Under the pieces are notes generated by a model. That model saw only the letters and a list, made by a program, of their open reading frames with translations, did no database searches and was not told the origin of the DNA. Shown one piece after another: positions 54,035-62,979 of a DNA stretch of 64,000 bases (the first letter of the stretch is position 1; every line of letters starts with the position of its first letter). Origin of the DNA: Rheinheimera baltica DSM 14885. Lineage in GTDB: Bacteria > Pseudomonadota > Gammaproteobacteria > Enterobacterales > Alteromonadaceae. A program made the position numbers and the translations under genes. The stretch spans positions 124,001 to 188,000 of the forward strand of contig NZ_AUDG01000002.1 in NCBI RefSeq assembly GCF_000425345.1, written 5' to 3'.

Positions 54035-54835
54035 CTAACTTGCTTGTTTTTCTTTTGGTGGAAATTTTGGCGCATGCAGCCCCAAGGCTTTGGCCTGTTC
54101 AACTAAAGCCATCATATCCAGATGCGCAATATCAAACAGTTGGTCAATACGCTCTATCATAAAATAAATAGGCTGCATAATATCGATCCGATAAGGTGTT
54201 CTAAGAACATCTACGGCATCAAACGCCTTACGTTCTGGTATATCAGACTCTAAGGCATATTGCGTTTCGCCCGGGGATGACAAAATACCACCACCGTAAA
54301 TACGCAAACCATTTGGCGTATTTAGCAAGCCAAACTCAATAGTAAACCAGTACAGTCGGGCGAGATAAACCCTGTCTTGCTTGCTCGCAGCAAGGCCCAG
54401 TTTACCGTAAATATGCGTAAACTCGGCAAATGCAGGGTTAGTTAACATGGCGCAATGGCCGAAAATTTCGTGAAAAATGTCCGGCTCTTGCAAGTAATCA
54501 AACTCTTCTCTGCTACGAATAAAGGTCGCCACCGGAAAACGTTTATTTGCTAACAACTCAAAAAACTTGTCAAAGCTAATAAGGGCCGGCACTTCGGCAC
54601 ATTCCCAGCCTGTCGTAGCACGAAGCACTTTGCTGACTTCTTCTAATTGCGGTATCCGATCGGTTGGCAACTGAAGCTTCTCCAATCCGGCCATATACTC
54701 ATCACATGCCTTGCCTTCAACCACACTTAACTGGCGTGTAATTAACTCATGCCAAATCTGATTGTCTTCATCTGACCAGGCAATAAACCCAGTATCATCA
54801 GACTGACGGGAAATATACTTACTCGACTTACTCAT
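54035..54835 (-). CDS. phhA: Phenylalanine 4-monooxygenase
   Basis: PhhA hydroxylates phenylalanine to tyrosine with a tetrahydropterin and Fe2+. The 266-residue single-domain bacterial form has the iron ligands in DIFHEIFGHCAMLTNPAFAEF and a glutamate in the YWFTIEFGLL strand. The ATG at 54835 has AGG upstream; an in-frame TTG at 54841 is less likely. It precedes phhB by 9 bases. A TyrR-box match lies about 155-170 bases upstream, next to a 12-bp hairpin. Confidence 0.95.
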   Translation of the reverse strand: MSKSSKYISRQSDDTGFIAWSDEDNQIWHELITRQLSVVEGKACDEYMAGLEKLQLPTDRIPQLEEVSKVLRATTGWECAEVPALISFDKFFELLANKRFPVATFIRSREEFDYLQEPDIFHEIFGHCAMLTNPAFAEFTHIYGKLGLAASKQDRVYLARLYWFTIEFGLLNTPNGLRIYGGGILSSPGETQYALESDIPERKAFDAVDVLRTPYRIDIMQPIYFMIERIDQLFDIAHLDMMALVEQAKALGLHAPKFPPKEKQAS

Positions 54836-54941
54836 AAACAACCTGTTAATTAATCTGTTATACGGGAGTGTCCCGTTTATCTGCTGTTAGCTTGGAATAA
54901 TTATGGGCGCAGATAATTAGTTAGAGCGGATACTAAGCGAT

Positions 54942-54970
54942 ACGACGGCAAGAGTTAATCTTGCCGTCGT
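54942..54970. terminator. 12-bp perfect hairpin between megL and phhA
   Basis: ACGACGGCAAGA and TCTTGCCGTCGT form a perfect stem with a GTTAA loop, 51 bases beyond the megL stop. Neither strand has a T-run, so it is a hairpin of unproved terminator function. A smaller hairpin (54862-54876, ACGGGA/TCCCGT) lies just before phhA. Confidence 0.45.
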
Positions 54971-54989
54971 CTAAAGTTGATACGTTTTG

Positions 54990-55007
54990 CGTAAAGAATG
55001 TCTTACA
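54990..55007. promoter_or_regulatory. TyrR box upstream of phhA
   Basis: CGTAAAGAATGTCTTACA matches the TyrR consensus TGTAAA-N6-TTTACA at 10 of 12 defined positions, with both key G and C bases. It lies about 155-170 bases before phhA, just beyond the megL stop. It is the best TyrR site in the window. Confidence 0.6.
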
Positions 55008-55020
55008 ACAACACAAACAG

Positions 55021-56217
55021 TCAGCGCTGACGTTGCTGCATTTTGTCCAGTGCCTGCGCTAAATCAGCAATAATATCATCAACATGTTCCAGGCCAACGG
55101 ATAGCCGGATTAAACTATCAGTAATGCCCGCCATTTGCCGCTCTTCAGCCGTGTAAGGACTATGAGTCATCGATGCAGGATGCTGAATAAGTGATTCAGC
55201 ATCGCCCAGACTAACAGCAAGACTGAGCAGTTGAACCTGATTAATAAAAAATCTGCCGTCATCCAAACTGGCTTCTAATTCAAACGCCAGCACACCGCCG
55301 GCAGCTTTCATTTGTGTACCAATAAACTTAAAGCCCGGATGAGATGGCAAACCTGGGTAATACACTTCCTTTACCGCCGGATGAGCTTCAAGAAACTCTG
55401 CAACTTTTTGCGCATTGCTACAGTGGCGCTCTAACCTTACCGACAGCGTTTTTAAACCGCGAATAATAAGCCAGGCATCATGCGGACTTATCGTCGCTCC
55501 CATGTCTTTTAGCGTCGTCAGTTTAATGGTTTTTATCCGCTCGGCATCAGACACTATTACACCGGCGACCACATCACCATGCCCATTTAGGTATTTGGTT
55601 GCACTATGAATAACGATATCAATACCGTACTCCGCAGGCTTTTGCAGTAGCGGGGTCATAAAGGTATTATCAATAACCGAAATCAGTTGATGCCGCTGGC
55701 AAAACTCGCCCAGAAAGGAGAGGTCTAGCACCACCATATTGGGATTAATTGGCGTTTCTGCAAACAGCATTTTTGTATTAGGTTTGATAGACTGCTCTAC
55801 TGCTGCGTGATCGGTCATATCAACGAAACTGACGTCAATACCATAACGAGCAAACATGTGATTAAACAGGGCAAAACTACATCCGTAGATTGCTTTACTG
55901 GCGATTAAATGATCACCCTGTTGCAAAAAAGCCATCGTGCTGGCGGCGACAGCTCCCATTCCGGTAGCCGTTGCTGCGGCATCTTCCATGCCTTCTAACG
56001 CCGCAATTTTCAACTCCAGCTCACGCGTAGTGGGGTTGCCAAGCCGGGTATAAATGTACCCCTCAGCTTCGCCAGCAAAGCGCGCGGCCCCCTGCTCAGC
56101 ATTGTCAAAAATATAGGTTGAAGTTTGATATAAAGGTGTTGCTAAAGTACCGTGTTGATTTTTTTCTTTACCGGCGTGAATACACAACGTCTCGGCATTT
56201 TTATTATTGTTATGCAT
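55021..56217 (-). CDS. Methionine gamma-lyase-like PLP enzyme
   Basis: This 398-residue cystathionine-gamma-synthase-family enzyme has features of methionine gamma-lyase, which turns methionine into methanethiol, 2-oxobutyrate and ammonia. It has the MGL-type cysteine in YGCSFALFNHMF, the PLP lysine in HSATKYLNGHGDVVAG, and SLGDAESLIQHPASMTHSPYT near the C-terminus. A cystathionine lyase activity is possible. It lies upstream of phhA on the same strand, 186 bases away, but whether they are co-regulated is unknown. Confidence 0.82.
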   Translation of the reverse strand: MHNNNKNAETLCIHAGKEKNQHGTLATPLYQTSTYIFDNAEQGAARFAGEAEGYIYTRLGNPTTRELELKIAALEGMEDAAATATGMGAVAASTMAFLQQGDHLIASKAIYGCSFALFNHMFARYGIDVSFVDMTDHAAVEQSIKPNTKMLFAETPINPNMVVLDLSFLGEFCQRHQLISVIDNTFMTPLLQKPAEYGIDIVIHSATKYLNGHGDVVAGVIVSDAERIKTIKLTTLKDMGATISPHDAWLIIRGLKTLSVRLERHCSNAQKVAEFLEAHPAVKEVYYPGLPSHPGFKFIGTQMKAAGGVLAFELEASLDDGRFFINQVQLLSLAVSLGDAESLIQHPASMTHSPYTAEERQMAGITDSLIRLSVGLEHVDDIIADLAQALDKMQQRQR

Positions 56218-56283
56218 AGTTAAACTGCTACTTATAGTTAATTTCGCAGTAACAAATAACAGAATTGGTAATTAATGGAAGCA

Positions 56284-56307
56284 CGCCAGACATCTTGCAG
56301 TCTGGCG
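56284..56307 (-). terminator. Hairpin after ycjF
   Basis: CGCCAGAC pairs with GTCTGGCG around an 8-base loop, 13 bases beyond the ycjF stop. The tail is weak (TGCTTCC). Confidence 0.45.
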
Positions 56308-56320
56308 GTACCCTGTAAGT

Positions 56321-57331
56321 TTAACCTTTATTGTCAGCTTTAGTTTGCACTGCAGCTTTAAAGCGAGACAGTAAACTGGTACTGAGTGATTTAATACTCA
56401 CTTTAGCGGATTCACTTGCAGGTAACGGCCTTAGCTGCTGTTGCGCCAGGTTACCCAAACGGGCGACCAGTAATCCTGCGATAATACCCTGCCCGGCACG
56501 GGCCGAAAGTTTCGAGGTTAACTCACTGCCTAAAACGTCAGATGCCATATCCAATGCCAGCTCTGAGCCACCTGCCCACAATAATGCTCCCAGCAAACGT
56601 TTGAGCAGCAACATGCTGCGCAATTGGCCAATGGCGCCACCGTAAAGCTGGGCCAACTCACGTACAAGGCGGCTGCTACGCCACAGCACAAGTAGCATAT
56701 CAGCTAAAGCAAAAGGACTGATAGCCACGGCAAGACTGGTATCGGTAGCCGCCCGATAGATGAGTTGCTGCGCCTGCTTATCTAGCTCAGCAAGCACAAA
56801 GCGCTCAAACAACTGTAATTGCTCTTCATCACTATGTGCGTCGGTTAGCGCATTTTGCCATTGCTGTTTGGCGGCTGTAATAGCAGGTGATGCTGGTAAA
56901 CTATCGGCAACTGCCTTACAGAGCTCACCCGCTTCGCCATATTGTACGCTATGGCGAATACGGTCTGCGTTGTGTTGCCAACGTCTATTTCGTGCTAGAC
57001 GTCGCCAAAGTTTGACCTCGCGCCATAATACCGTCACACACAGCACCCCTACTGCGGCAGTAATTAAACTTAGGAATATGCCATACACCACGTTTTGCTG
57101 CCAGCTTAGCAGCAGGGTTTGACACCATTGCCAGACAGACAGCACTACAATAGCAACGAGTGTCAGCCCGGCTAATCGCCACCACCAGCGTATAGGCTGT
57201 TTTAGTGCCACCGGTGCCGCATTATCTGCCGCTACAAAAGCGTCATTGTCAAAATGACTCGCTGCTTTTAACTCTGGTAAAGGCGTTAATTGCTGCGGTT
57301 CAAAATGGCGGGCTTGCTTTAGCTCACTCAT
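56321..57331 (-). CDS. ycjF: YcjF-like membrane protein (TIGR01620)
   Basis: This 336-residue inner-membrane protein matches the YcjF family. It has an N-terminal soluble stretch, two membrane helices (about 50-105; WWRLAGLTLVAIVVLSVWQW and VYGIFLSLITAAVGVLCVTVLW) and a helical C-terminus with DMLLVLWRSSRLVRELAQLYG, a family hallmark. Its ATG overlaps the ycjX stop by four bases. ycjX-ycjF is associated with the phage-shock genes, as here. Confidence 0.87.
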   Translation of the reverse strand: MSELKQARHFEPQQLTPLPELKAASHFDNDAFVAADNAAPVALKQPIRWWWRLAGLTLVAIVVLSVWQWCQTLLLSWQQNVVYGIFLSLITAAVGVLCVTVLWREVKLWRRLARNRRWQHNADRIRHSVQYGEAGELCKAVADSLPASPAITAAKQQWQNALTDAHSDEEQLQLFERFVLAELDKQAQQLIYRAATDTSLAVAISPFALADMLLVLWRSSRLVRELAQLYGGAIGQLRSMLLLKRLLGALLWAGGSELALDMASDVLGSELTSKLSARAGQGIIAGLLVARLGNLAQQQLRPLPASESAKVSIKSLSTSLLSRFKAAVQTKADNKG

Positions 57332-58707
57332 CGTAATTTATCTCCGAGTAGATATTGCAATACATGGTCCATTCGCACATGTGGTAAAGGTTTACAGTCC
57401 TGCCATGGCAGCGGACGCAGTGGTATAAAAGCAAACTGATGCTGAGCAAACATCTTCGCTGTTGGCAGCTGAGAAGGCACATCACCGGGGAAGAAAGTTA
57501 CCGCTTTCTGCTCGAGGCTTGTACCACTAATACAAGGCTGTGGTAGCCCATCTGACTGAACAAAGCCACTGCTACTGGCCCGAATAGCCGCAATAGCCAT
57601 GGCTTCAGTTTTTGCTGCCTGATACTGACTATGTTTTAACGGTTGCTGTAGAAATTGCTGCAATAGCAGCGTCAATGCCTTATGTTGTTCTGGCGTTGCG
57701 TGATCGGCTTTACTGGCTGCAAATAACACTTTATCTATGCTTGGGCTAAATAACCGGCCTAATAAACTGGCTGGTCCATAGTGAAAGCTCTTCAATATAA
57801 ACTGCAATGCTTGCTGTAACTCGGTCATAGCAGCATATCCGGCGTTTAACGCAGATAAGCAGTCAACGAGAATGACTTGCCGATCTAAGCCAGAGAAATG
57901 CTTTTGATAAAACGGTTTAATCACATGCGCACAGTAACTTTCATAGTGTTGCGTTAGCTTTTTAGCTAACGCGGAATCCGCCGACACCTGATGTGGCAAC
58001 AGCGGAAATAGCTGCAACATTGGCGCCCCCGCTAAGGTACCGGGTACCAACAATCTTCCGGGTTGATTTAAATAAGCGCCTGGGGTTTGATGAAACTGCT
58101 GCAACAGTGCTTTATAACTGTCAGTCAAGGTTTGCAATTGCAGCTCAGTGGCATTATCTAAACTAATGGCAGCCAATTGCTGATTAAAATGTGCGGCTAC
58201 ATCAACGCGATGGGGCTTGCTAAATAACTGCCAACTAAATTCGCACCACTGCTTGTAATTCATGTCCAGCAGCGGTAAATCCAGTAACCATTCCCCAGGA
58301 TAGTCGATAATATCCAACGCCAGTTCACTGTGCGACTGCAAATGCGCCCGCAGTCCGGTTGACGCTTTGTAGCGCAAAGTTAGACTTAATTGGCTCCAGC
58401 CTTGGGTTGACGCTGGCCACTGCGGCGGACTTTGTTGCAGTGCCTGTAAATTTTGCTCTAGCGGAAAACGCGGCACATCCAACGGCGGTTTGGCAAGACG
58501 TCCGCCCAGGTAACGTTGTGATTGCACCACATCAAAAAACGGCAAGTTGGCGCTTTGGTCACCCATCGTTAACTGTTGCACGAGTGAGGTAATAAACGCA
58601 GTTTTACCTGAACCGCTTAAGCCTGTAACCCCTAAGCGTAAATGACGATCAAGAGCGCGTCCGGTCAGTTCGCGCCCTTGATGCTGTATCTTATCGAGTA
58701 GCTTCAT
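57328..58707 (-). CDS. ycjX: YcjX-like P-loop GTPase-like protein (DUF463)
   Basis: This 459-residue YcjX-family protein has a Walker A at residues 29-36 (GLSGSGKT) and the LDIIDYPGEWLLDLPLL motif, together with VILVDCLSALNAG and KVLFAASKADHATP as later nucleotide-binding segments. It is proposed to be a GTPase of the phage-shock/envelope stress network. It overlaps ycjF by four bases and follows pspC by 18 bases, so it is co-transcribed with psp genes. Confidence 0.88.
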   Translation of the reverse strand: MKLLDKIQHQGRELTGRALDRHLRLGVTGLSGSGKTAFITSLVQQLTMGDQSANLPFFDVVQSQRYLGGRLAKPPLDVPRFPLEQNLQALQQSPPQWPASTQGWSQLSLTLRYKASTGLRAHLQSHSELALDIIDYPGEWLLDLPLLDMNYKQWCEFSWQLFSKPHRVDVAAHFNQQLAAISLDNATELQLQTLTDSYKALLQQFHQTPGAYLNQPGRLLVPGTLAGAPMLQLFPLLPHQVSADSALAKKLTQHYESYCAHVIKPFYQKHFSGLDRQVILVDCLSALNAGYAAMTELQQALQFILKSFHYGPASLLGRLFSPSIDKVLFAASKADHATPEQHKALTLLLQQFLQQPLKHSQYQAAKTEAMAIAAIRASSSGFVQSDGLPQPCISGTSLEQKAVTFFPGDVPSQLPTAKMFAQHQFAFIPLRPLPWQDCKPLPHVRMDHVLQYLLGDKLR

Positions 58708-58725
58708 AAGCTAAGGTGTACCACC

Positions 58726-59142
58726 CTAGAGGTTATTAAATTCACGGTTCAGCTGGAATTTCGCTGATGTAACATGGCTTTCCATGCCTCTAAGCCGAAG
58801 CTCCAGATTATCAAACTGATTGGCTAAATGCTGTAGCGCTTGTTTTGGAGCTTCACCACGTTGCCACATGCGAATTTTAACCTCAACAGCTTTCTCTGTT
58901 GCAGGGCTTAAATCAGCCGTTGTGGAAGCTTTGACAACGGCCTTGGACTTTTTTTCCAGCACCACCCAAGCGGCGATATATAGCACTAACACCAAACCAC
59001 CTGCACCGAGAAAAAACGCTGATACGGTAATAATTCTTACCAACCAAAGCTCCCAGCCAAAGTAGTCAGCAATACCGGCGCAAACGCCGGCTATCTTGCC
59101 ATTTGCATCGTCGCGAAGTAGTTCACGTTTGGGCTTAGTCAT
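58726..59142 (-). CDS. pspC: Phage shock protein C
   Basis: PspC is an inner-membrane sensor that binds PspA through PspB. The 138-residue protein begins with a PspC domain (RDDANGKIAGVCAGIADYFGWELWLVRI, then one membrane helix ILVLY-type segment about 35-65) and ends in a helical cytoplasmic tail with MWQRGEAPKQALQHLANQFDNLELRLRGME. Its start overlaps the pspB stop by 8 bases. Confidence 0.93.
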   Translation of the reverse strand: MTKPKRELLRDDANGKIAGVCAGIADYFGWELWLVRIITVSAFFLGAGGLVLVLYIAAWVVLEKKSKAVVKASTTADLSPATEKAVEVKIRMWQRGEAPKQALQHLANQFDNLELRLRGMESHVTSAKFQLNREFNNL

Positions 59143-59371
59143 GTTGATTTCTCCACTTTGGGCTTTCTGCGTCTAAAATAGCTTCAAGTGTTTTAATACG
59201 ATCCGCCATTTTTTCTGCCCGGTGCGCCAAGTCATTTAACTGAGTAAGCTCTTGGTCAGACAACCCCTGTCCCATTTTATTTTTGCTACGGTAATGCATT
59301 ATGACCCAGATTGGCGCCACAAAAATCATAAACAAAATAAACGGGATACCAATAACTTCTGAAAATTCCAT
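59135..59371 (-). CDS. pspB: Phage shock protein B
   Basis: PspB is a small membrane protein that with PspC activates the psp response. The 78 residues have one N-terminal membrane helix (IPFILFMIFVAPIWVIMHY) and a coiled-coil C-terminus (ELTQLNDLAHRAEKMADRIKTLEAIL). GGAGCG precedes the ATG. It lies 23 bases after pspA. Confidence 0.94.
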   Translation of the reverse strand: MEFSEVIGIPFILFMIFVAPIWVIMHYRSKNKMGQGLSDQELTQLNDLAHRAEKMADRIKTLEAILDAESPKWRNQHD

Positions 59372-59394
59372 GTTCGCTCCTAAACACCTGAAAA

Positions 59395-60066
59395 TCAGGC
59401 GTTTTTATCTTTTTGATTAACTTTAGCTTTTAACTCAGCTAACTCGTTATCAATTTTGTCTTGCGCAGCCAGTTCAGCAAACTCGTCTTTCAAGGTTTTC
59501 TTACCTAAATCATATGCTTCAACCTGAGCTTCCAATGTATCAATTTTCTGCTCGTAACGCTCAAACTTATACATGGCATCGTTAATGCGGTTGCTATCCA
59601 GTGTCTTTTTAACTTCAAGCCGCGAAGATACCGTTTTCTGGCGCATCAACATTGACTTTTGGCGAGCCTTGGCATCGGCTAGTTTCTCTTGCAACTGAGC
59701 AACTTCATCTTGTAACTTACCAATATGCTCATCCAGATTAGCAATATCTGCTGCAACGGCATCAGCCTGATCAGACGATTTTTGCCGCTCAATCAATGCA
59801 GAGCGTGCTAAATCTTCCCGCTCTTTACTTAATGCCAGTTCTGCTTTAGCCTGCCAATCAGCCACTTCTTCCTGCAAACGGTTAACCAAACGTTGAAGCT
59901 CTTTCTTTTCAGCAATGGTTTTAGCAGAAGAAGAACGCACCTCGACTAAGGTGTCTTCCATTTCCTGAATAATCAGGCGCACCATTTTTTCCGGATCTTC
60001 GGCTTTATCTAACAATGAATTGATATTTGAATTCACTATGTCTGAGAAGCGTGAAAAAATACCCAT
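59395..60066 (-). CDS. pspA: Phage shock protein A
   Basis: PspA is a peripheral-membrane coiled-coil ESCRT-III-like protein that stabilises the inner membrane and inhibits PspF. The ATG at 60066 (MGIFSRFSDIVNSNINSLLDKAEDPEKMVRLI) is the usual start and gives 223 residues, near the E. coli 222. GAGGTAAATATT precedes it. The frame stays open to 60126 but without a good start. A sigma-54-like promoter sits upstream, opposite pspF. Confidence 0.95.
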   Translation of the reverse strand: MGIFSRFSDIVNSNINSLLDKAEDPEKMVRLIIQEMEDTLVEVRSSSAKTIAEKKELQRLVNRLQEEVADWQAKAELALSKEREDLARSALIERQKSSDQADAVAADIANLDEHIGKLQDEVAQLQEKLADAKARQKSMLMRQKTVSSRLEVKKTLDSNRINDAMYKFERYEQKIDTLEAQVEAYDLGKKTLKDEFAELAAQDKIDNELAELKAKVNQKDKNA

Positions 60067-60109
60067 AATATTTACCTCGTTATTGACTGATTTAGTACAA
60101 GCTAACCTA

Positions 60110-60126
60110 TTCAGTTTCCTTGCCAA
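60110..60126 (-). promoter_or_regulatory. Sigma-54-like promoter of pspA
   Basis: On the minus strand TTGGCAAGGAAACTGAA fits the -24/-12 pattern at most positions (TTGGCA at -24, CTGA in place of TTGC at -12). It lies 44-60 bases before the pspA ATG and faces away from pspF, whose product activates sigma-54 promoters. Confidence 0.6.
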
Positions 60127-60250
60127 CTTTTCAAAACAATATAAGCATATGTTTTTAATTAATTTTTATTTATTTTCCATTAATGCTTCTGCTACCACCT
60201 ATTATGAAATACACTATTAATTAGCCAATTTAACCAACTAATAGCACGCC

Positions 60251-61333
60251 ATGAGCAGAAAATTCAAACAAGATAATCTGGTGGGCCAGTCTAACAGCTT
60301 TCTAAATGTGCTGGATCAGGTCTCACAAATCGCGCCATTGGACAAGCCGGTGTTAATTATCGGTGAACGGGGTACCGGTAAAGAACTCATCGCAGCCCGT
60401 CTACACTTTTTGTCCCAACGTTGGGATCAGCAATATTTAACCTTAAACTGCGCCTCGCTAAATGAGAACTTACTAGAGAGCGAGCTGTTTGGTCATGAGT
60501 CTGGCGCATTTACCGGGGCAAGTAAGCGCCATGAAGGACGTTTTGAGCGCGCACACGGTGGCACACTGTTCCTTGACGAACTAGCCAACACCCCTGGGCT
60601 GGTACAAGAAAAATTGCTGCGGGTAATTGAGTATGGCGAGTTTGAGCGTGTTGGCGGTAGCCGTTCGATTAAAACCGATGTGCGTTTGATTTGCGCCACT
60701 AACGAAGATTTACCCTTGTTGGCCGAACAGGGAGAGTTCCGCGCTGACTTACTAGACAGATTAGCGTTTGACGTTATCACCTTACCGCCAATGCGTGAAA
60801 GACGTGAAGACATTATGCTATTAGCAGAACATTTTGCGATTAATATGGCGCGCGAACTTGGGTTTGAACTTTTCAGCGGTTTTAGTGAAAAAGCCAAGCA
60901 TATTTTGCTGGATTATCATTGGCCAGGCAACGTACGAGAGCTAAAAAACGTGGTTGAACGCAGCGTCTATCGAACAAACAATGCCTATGTCCCGGTACAT
61001 GATATCTTACTGGATCCGTTTGAATCGCCCTATCGCCCACAACAACGTATTAAAAGGATACAGCAACCGGTGCAAGCTATGGTTGCTGACTTACCACCCA
61101 ATTCAGTGGTAGCCTCTGTGCAAGCCCCCACGACTGGTTTTAACCAGTTTGATTTTAGCAACATTCAAGATTTTAAAACCTTGTCACAGGATTTTGAAGT
61201 TAGTTTGATAAAACAGGCACTGGCAGCAAGCCAATACAACCAGAAAAAAACGGCTGAACTCCTAAACCTGACCTATCATCAGCTACGTGGTTATATGAAA
61301 AAATACCAACTACTTGAAAGCCAGCAAACATGA
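60251..61333 (+). CDS. pspF: Phage shock operon transcriptional activator PspF
   Basis: PspF is a sigma-54-dependent AAA+ activator of the psp operon, inhibited by PspA. The 360-residue protein lacks an N-terminal sensor domain. It has Walker A GERGTGKE, the sigma-54-contacting GAFTGA in SGAFTGASKRHEG, and a C-terminal helix-turn-helix (QKKTAELLNLTYHQLRGYM). The E. coli protein is about 325 residues; the extra length is a proline/glutamine linker (about 255-310). It overlaps sapA by four bases, the same neighbour as in E. coli. Confidence 0.93.
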   Translation: MSRKFKQDNLVGQSNSFLNVLDQVSQIAPLDKPVLIIGERGTGKELIAARLHFLSQRWDQQYLTLNCASLNENLLESELFGHESGAFTGASKRHEGRFERAHGGTLFLDELANTPGLVQEKLLRVIEYGEFERVGGSRSIKTDVRLICATNEDLPLLAEQGEFRADLLDRLAFDVITLPPMRERREDIMLLAEHFAINMARELGFELFSGFSEKAKHILLDYHWPGNVRELKNVVERSVYRTNNAYVPVHDILLDPFESPYRPQQRIKRIQQPVQAMVADLPPNSVVASVQAPTTGFNQFDFSNIQDFKTLSQDFEVSLIKQALAASQYNQKKTAELLNLTYHQLRGYMKKYQLLESQQT

Positions 61334-62979
61334 AACTTACACTGGGCCATACAATTACAATGAGAGCAACCCATAGTGTATTACCAATGCTACTATGCAC
61401 AATTATTGCTGTTGTTGGCTGCCAACCTCAACTGCCGCAAACTGTGCGCAGCGGTTTAGTGTATTGCTCTGAAGGCTCACCTGAAACATTCAACCCACAA
61501 CTGGTTACTTCCGGTACTACTATAGATGCGATCAGCCAGCAGTTGTACGATCGGCTGCTGGATATTAATCCAGAAAATGGTGAGCTAATACCCGGTTTAG
61601 CACAGCTATGGCAAGTGAGTAACGAAGGTAAGGTGTATCACTTTACTCTGCACCCAAACGTCGAGTTTCACCAAACAGAGTACTTTACCCCTACACGGCC
61701 TCTGAACGCAGAAGATGTAGTGTTCACTTTTAACCGTATAATGAACAGTCAGCATCCATTTCACCAACAAGGCGGTGCTAACTACCCTTTTTTTCAAAGT
61801 GTTGATTGGGCAGATTTGGTGACCAGCGTCACAGCAGAAGCGCCAAATGTAGTAAAGTTTGAGTTAAGTCGGCCAGACAGTTCATTTTTGTCTAATCTCG
61901 CTACAGACTTTGCCGCAATATTGTCCGCTGAGTATGGCCAACAACTAGTCACATCAGGTGAACTTGCTCTAATTGATAGCAAACCTATCGGTACCGGCCC
62001 ATTTCGGTTTAAAGAATATCAAAAAGACTTACTGATACGTTATTACCGCCATAAGAACTACTGGCGTGAGCTGGCAAAACCGGAACAATTAGTATTTGAC
62101 ATTGTGCCGAATAATGCCCGCCGGATGGCCAAACTGTTTACGCATGAATGTGATGTTGTCGCCTTTCCGCGAGTATCGGAACTGGGCTTAATCAGTCAGC
62201 GCCCAGATGTAAGTGTGCAAGAAAGTACCAGTATGAACATAGGTTTTTGGGCATTTAATACCGCCAAAGCTCCGTTTGACAATGTAAAGGTACGTCAGGC
62301 TCTGGCCCATGCCATTAACCGCGATGCAATTTTACAAGCCGTCTATTTTGGCCATGCAACAGCTGCCAACTCAGTTTTACCACCTACCTCTTGGGCGTTT
62401 AATCCTAACTTGCCAGTACAACAGTATGATCCGCTGCAGGCTAAACAATTGCTGGCGGAAGCTGGTTACCCAAATGGCTTTAGCATGGATATCTGGGCCA
62501 TGCCGGTGCAACGTTTGTATAATCCAAATGCATTAAAAATGGCAGAACTAATGCAAGCAGATTTAGCGCAAATTGGTGTCCGAGCTAGCATTATCTCTTA
62601 CGAGTGGAACAGCTTTCGCCGTAAGCTGGGTGCCTATGAGCATGACTCAGTACTAATTGGTTGGTCTGCTGACAACGCTGATCCAGACAATTTTTTCCGG
62701 CCACTGCTAAGTTGCAGCGCAGCCTTAACGGGCTCAAATAGAGCAAATTGGTGCGATGCTAATTTTGATCTGCTTATTAGCCAGGCATTACTGACACCAG
62801 ATCAAAAGCAACGTCGTAGTTACTATATGGCAGCACAACAATACCTCGCCGAACAGATGCCCTTGCTTAGCATTGCCCACTCACAACGCTTTCAAGCCAT
62901 TAGCAGCGATATTAAAGGTGTGAAAATTAACCCTTATGGCGGAATAGCGCTGGCCAATGCGGTAAAGGACGTTGAATGA
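61330..62979 (+). CDS. sapA: ABC transporter substrate-binding lipoprotein SapA
   Basis: SapA is a family-5 peptide-binding protein of the Sap transporter. It has a lipoprotein-type signal with lipobox VVGC (cysteine near residue 31), then GLVYCSEGSPETFNPQLVTSGTT and the family motifs in IGFWAFNTAKAPFDNVKVRQALAHAINRDAIL. It is 549 residues from ATG at 61330 (overlapping the pspF stop), or slightly shorter from ATG 61360. The sap role in peptide or putrescine export differs between species. Confidence 0.9.
   Translation: MKLTLGHTITMRATHSVLPMLLCTIIAVVGCQPQLPQTVRSGLVYCSEGSPETFNPQLVTSGTTIDAISQQLYDRLLDINPENGELIPGLAQLWQVSNEGKVYHFTLHPNVEFHQTEYFTPTRPLNAEDVVFTFNRIMNSQHPFHQQGGANYPFFQSVDWADLVTSVTAEAPNVVKFELSRPDSSFLSNLATDFAAILSAEYGQQLVTSGELALIDSKPIGTGPFRFKEYQKDLLIRYYRHKNYWRELAKPEQLVFDIVPNNARRMAKLFTHECDVVAFPRVSELGLISQRPDVSVQESTSMNIGFWAFNTAKAPFDNVKVRQALAHAINRDAILQAVYFGHATAANSVLPPTSWAFNPNLPVQQYDPLQAKQLLAEAGYPNGFSMDIWAMPVQRLYNPNALKMAELMQADLAQIGVRASIISYEWNSFRRKLGAYEHDSVLIGWSADNADPDNFFRPLLSCSAALTGSNRANWCDANFDLLISQALLTPDQKQRRSYYMAAQQYLAEQMPLLSIAHSQRFQAISSDIKGVKINPYGGIALANAVKDVE

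Noticed and set aside
60020-60220. A 66-codon plus-strand frame between pspA and pspF
   Set aside because: It overlaps the pspA start and the predicted sigma-54 promoter, and its composition is not protein-like.
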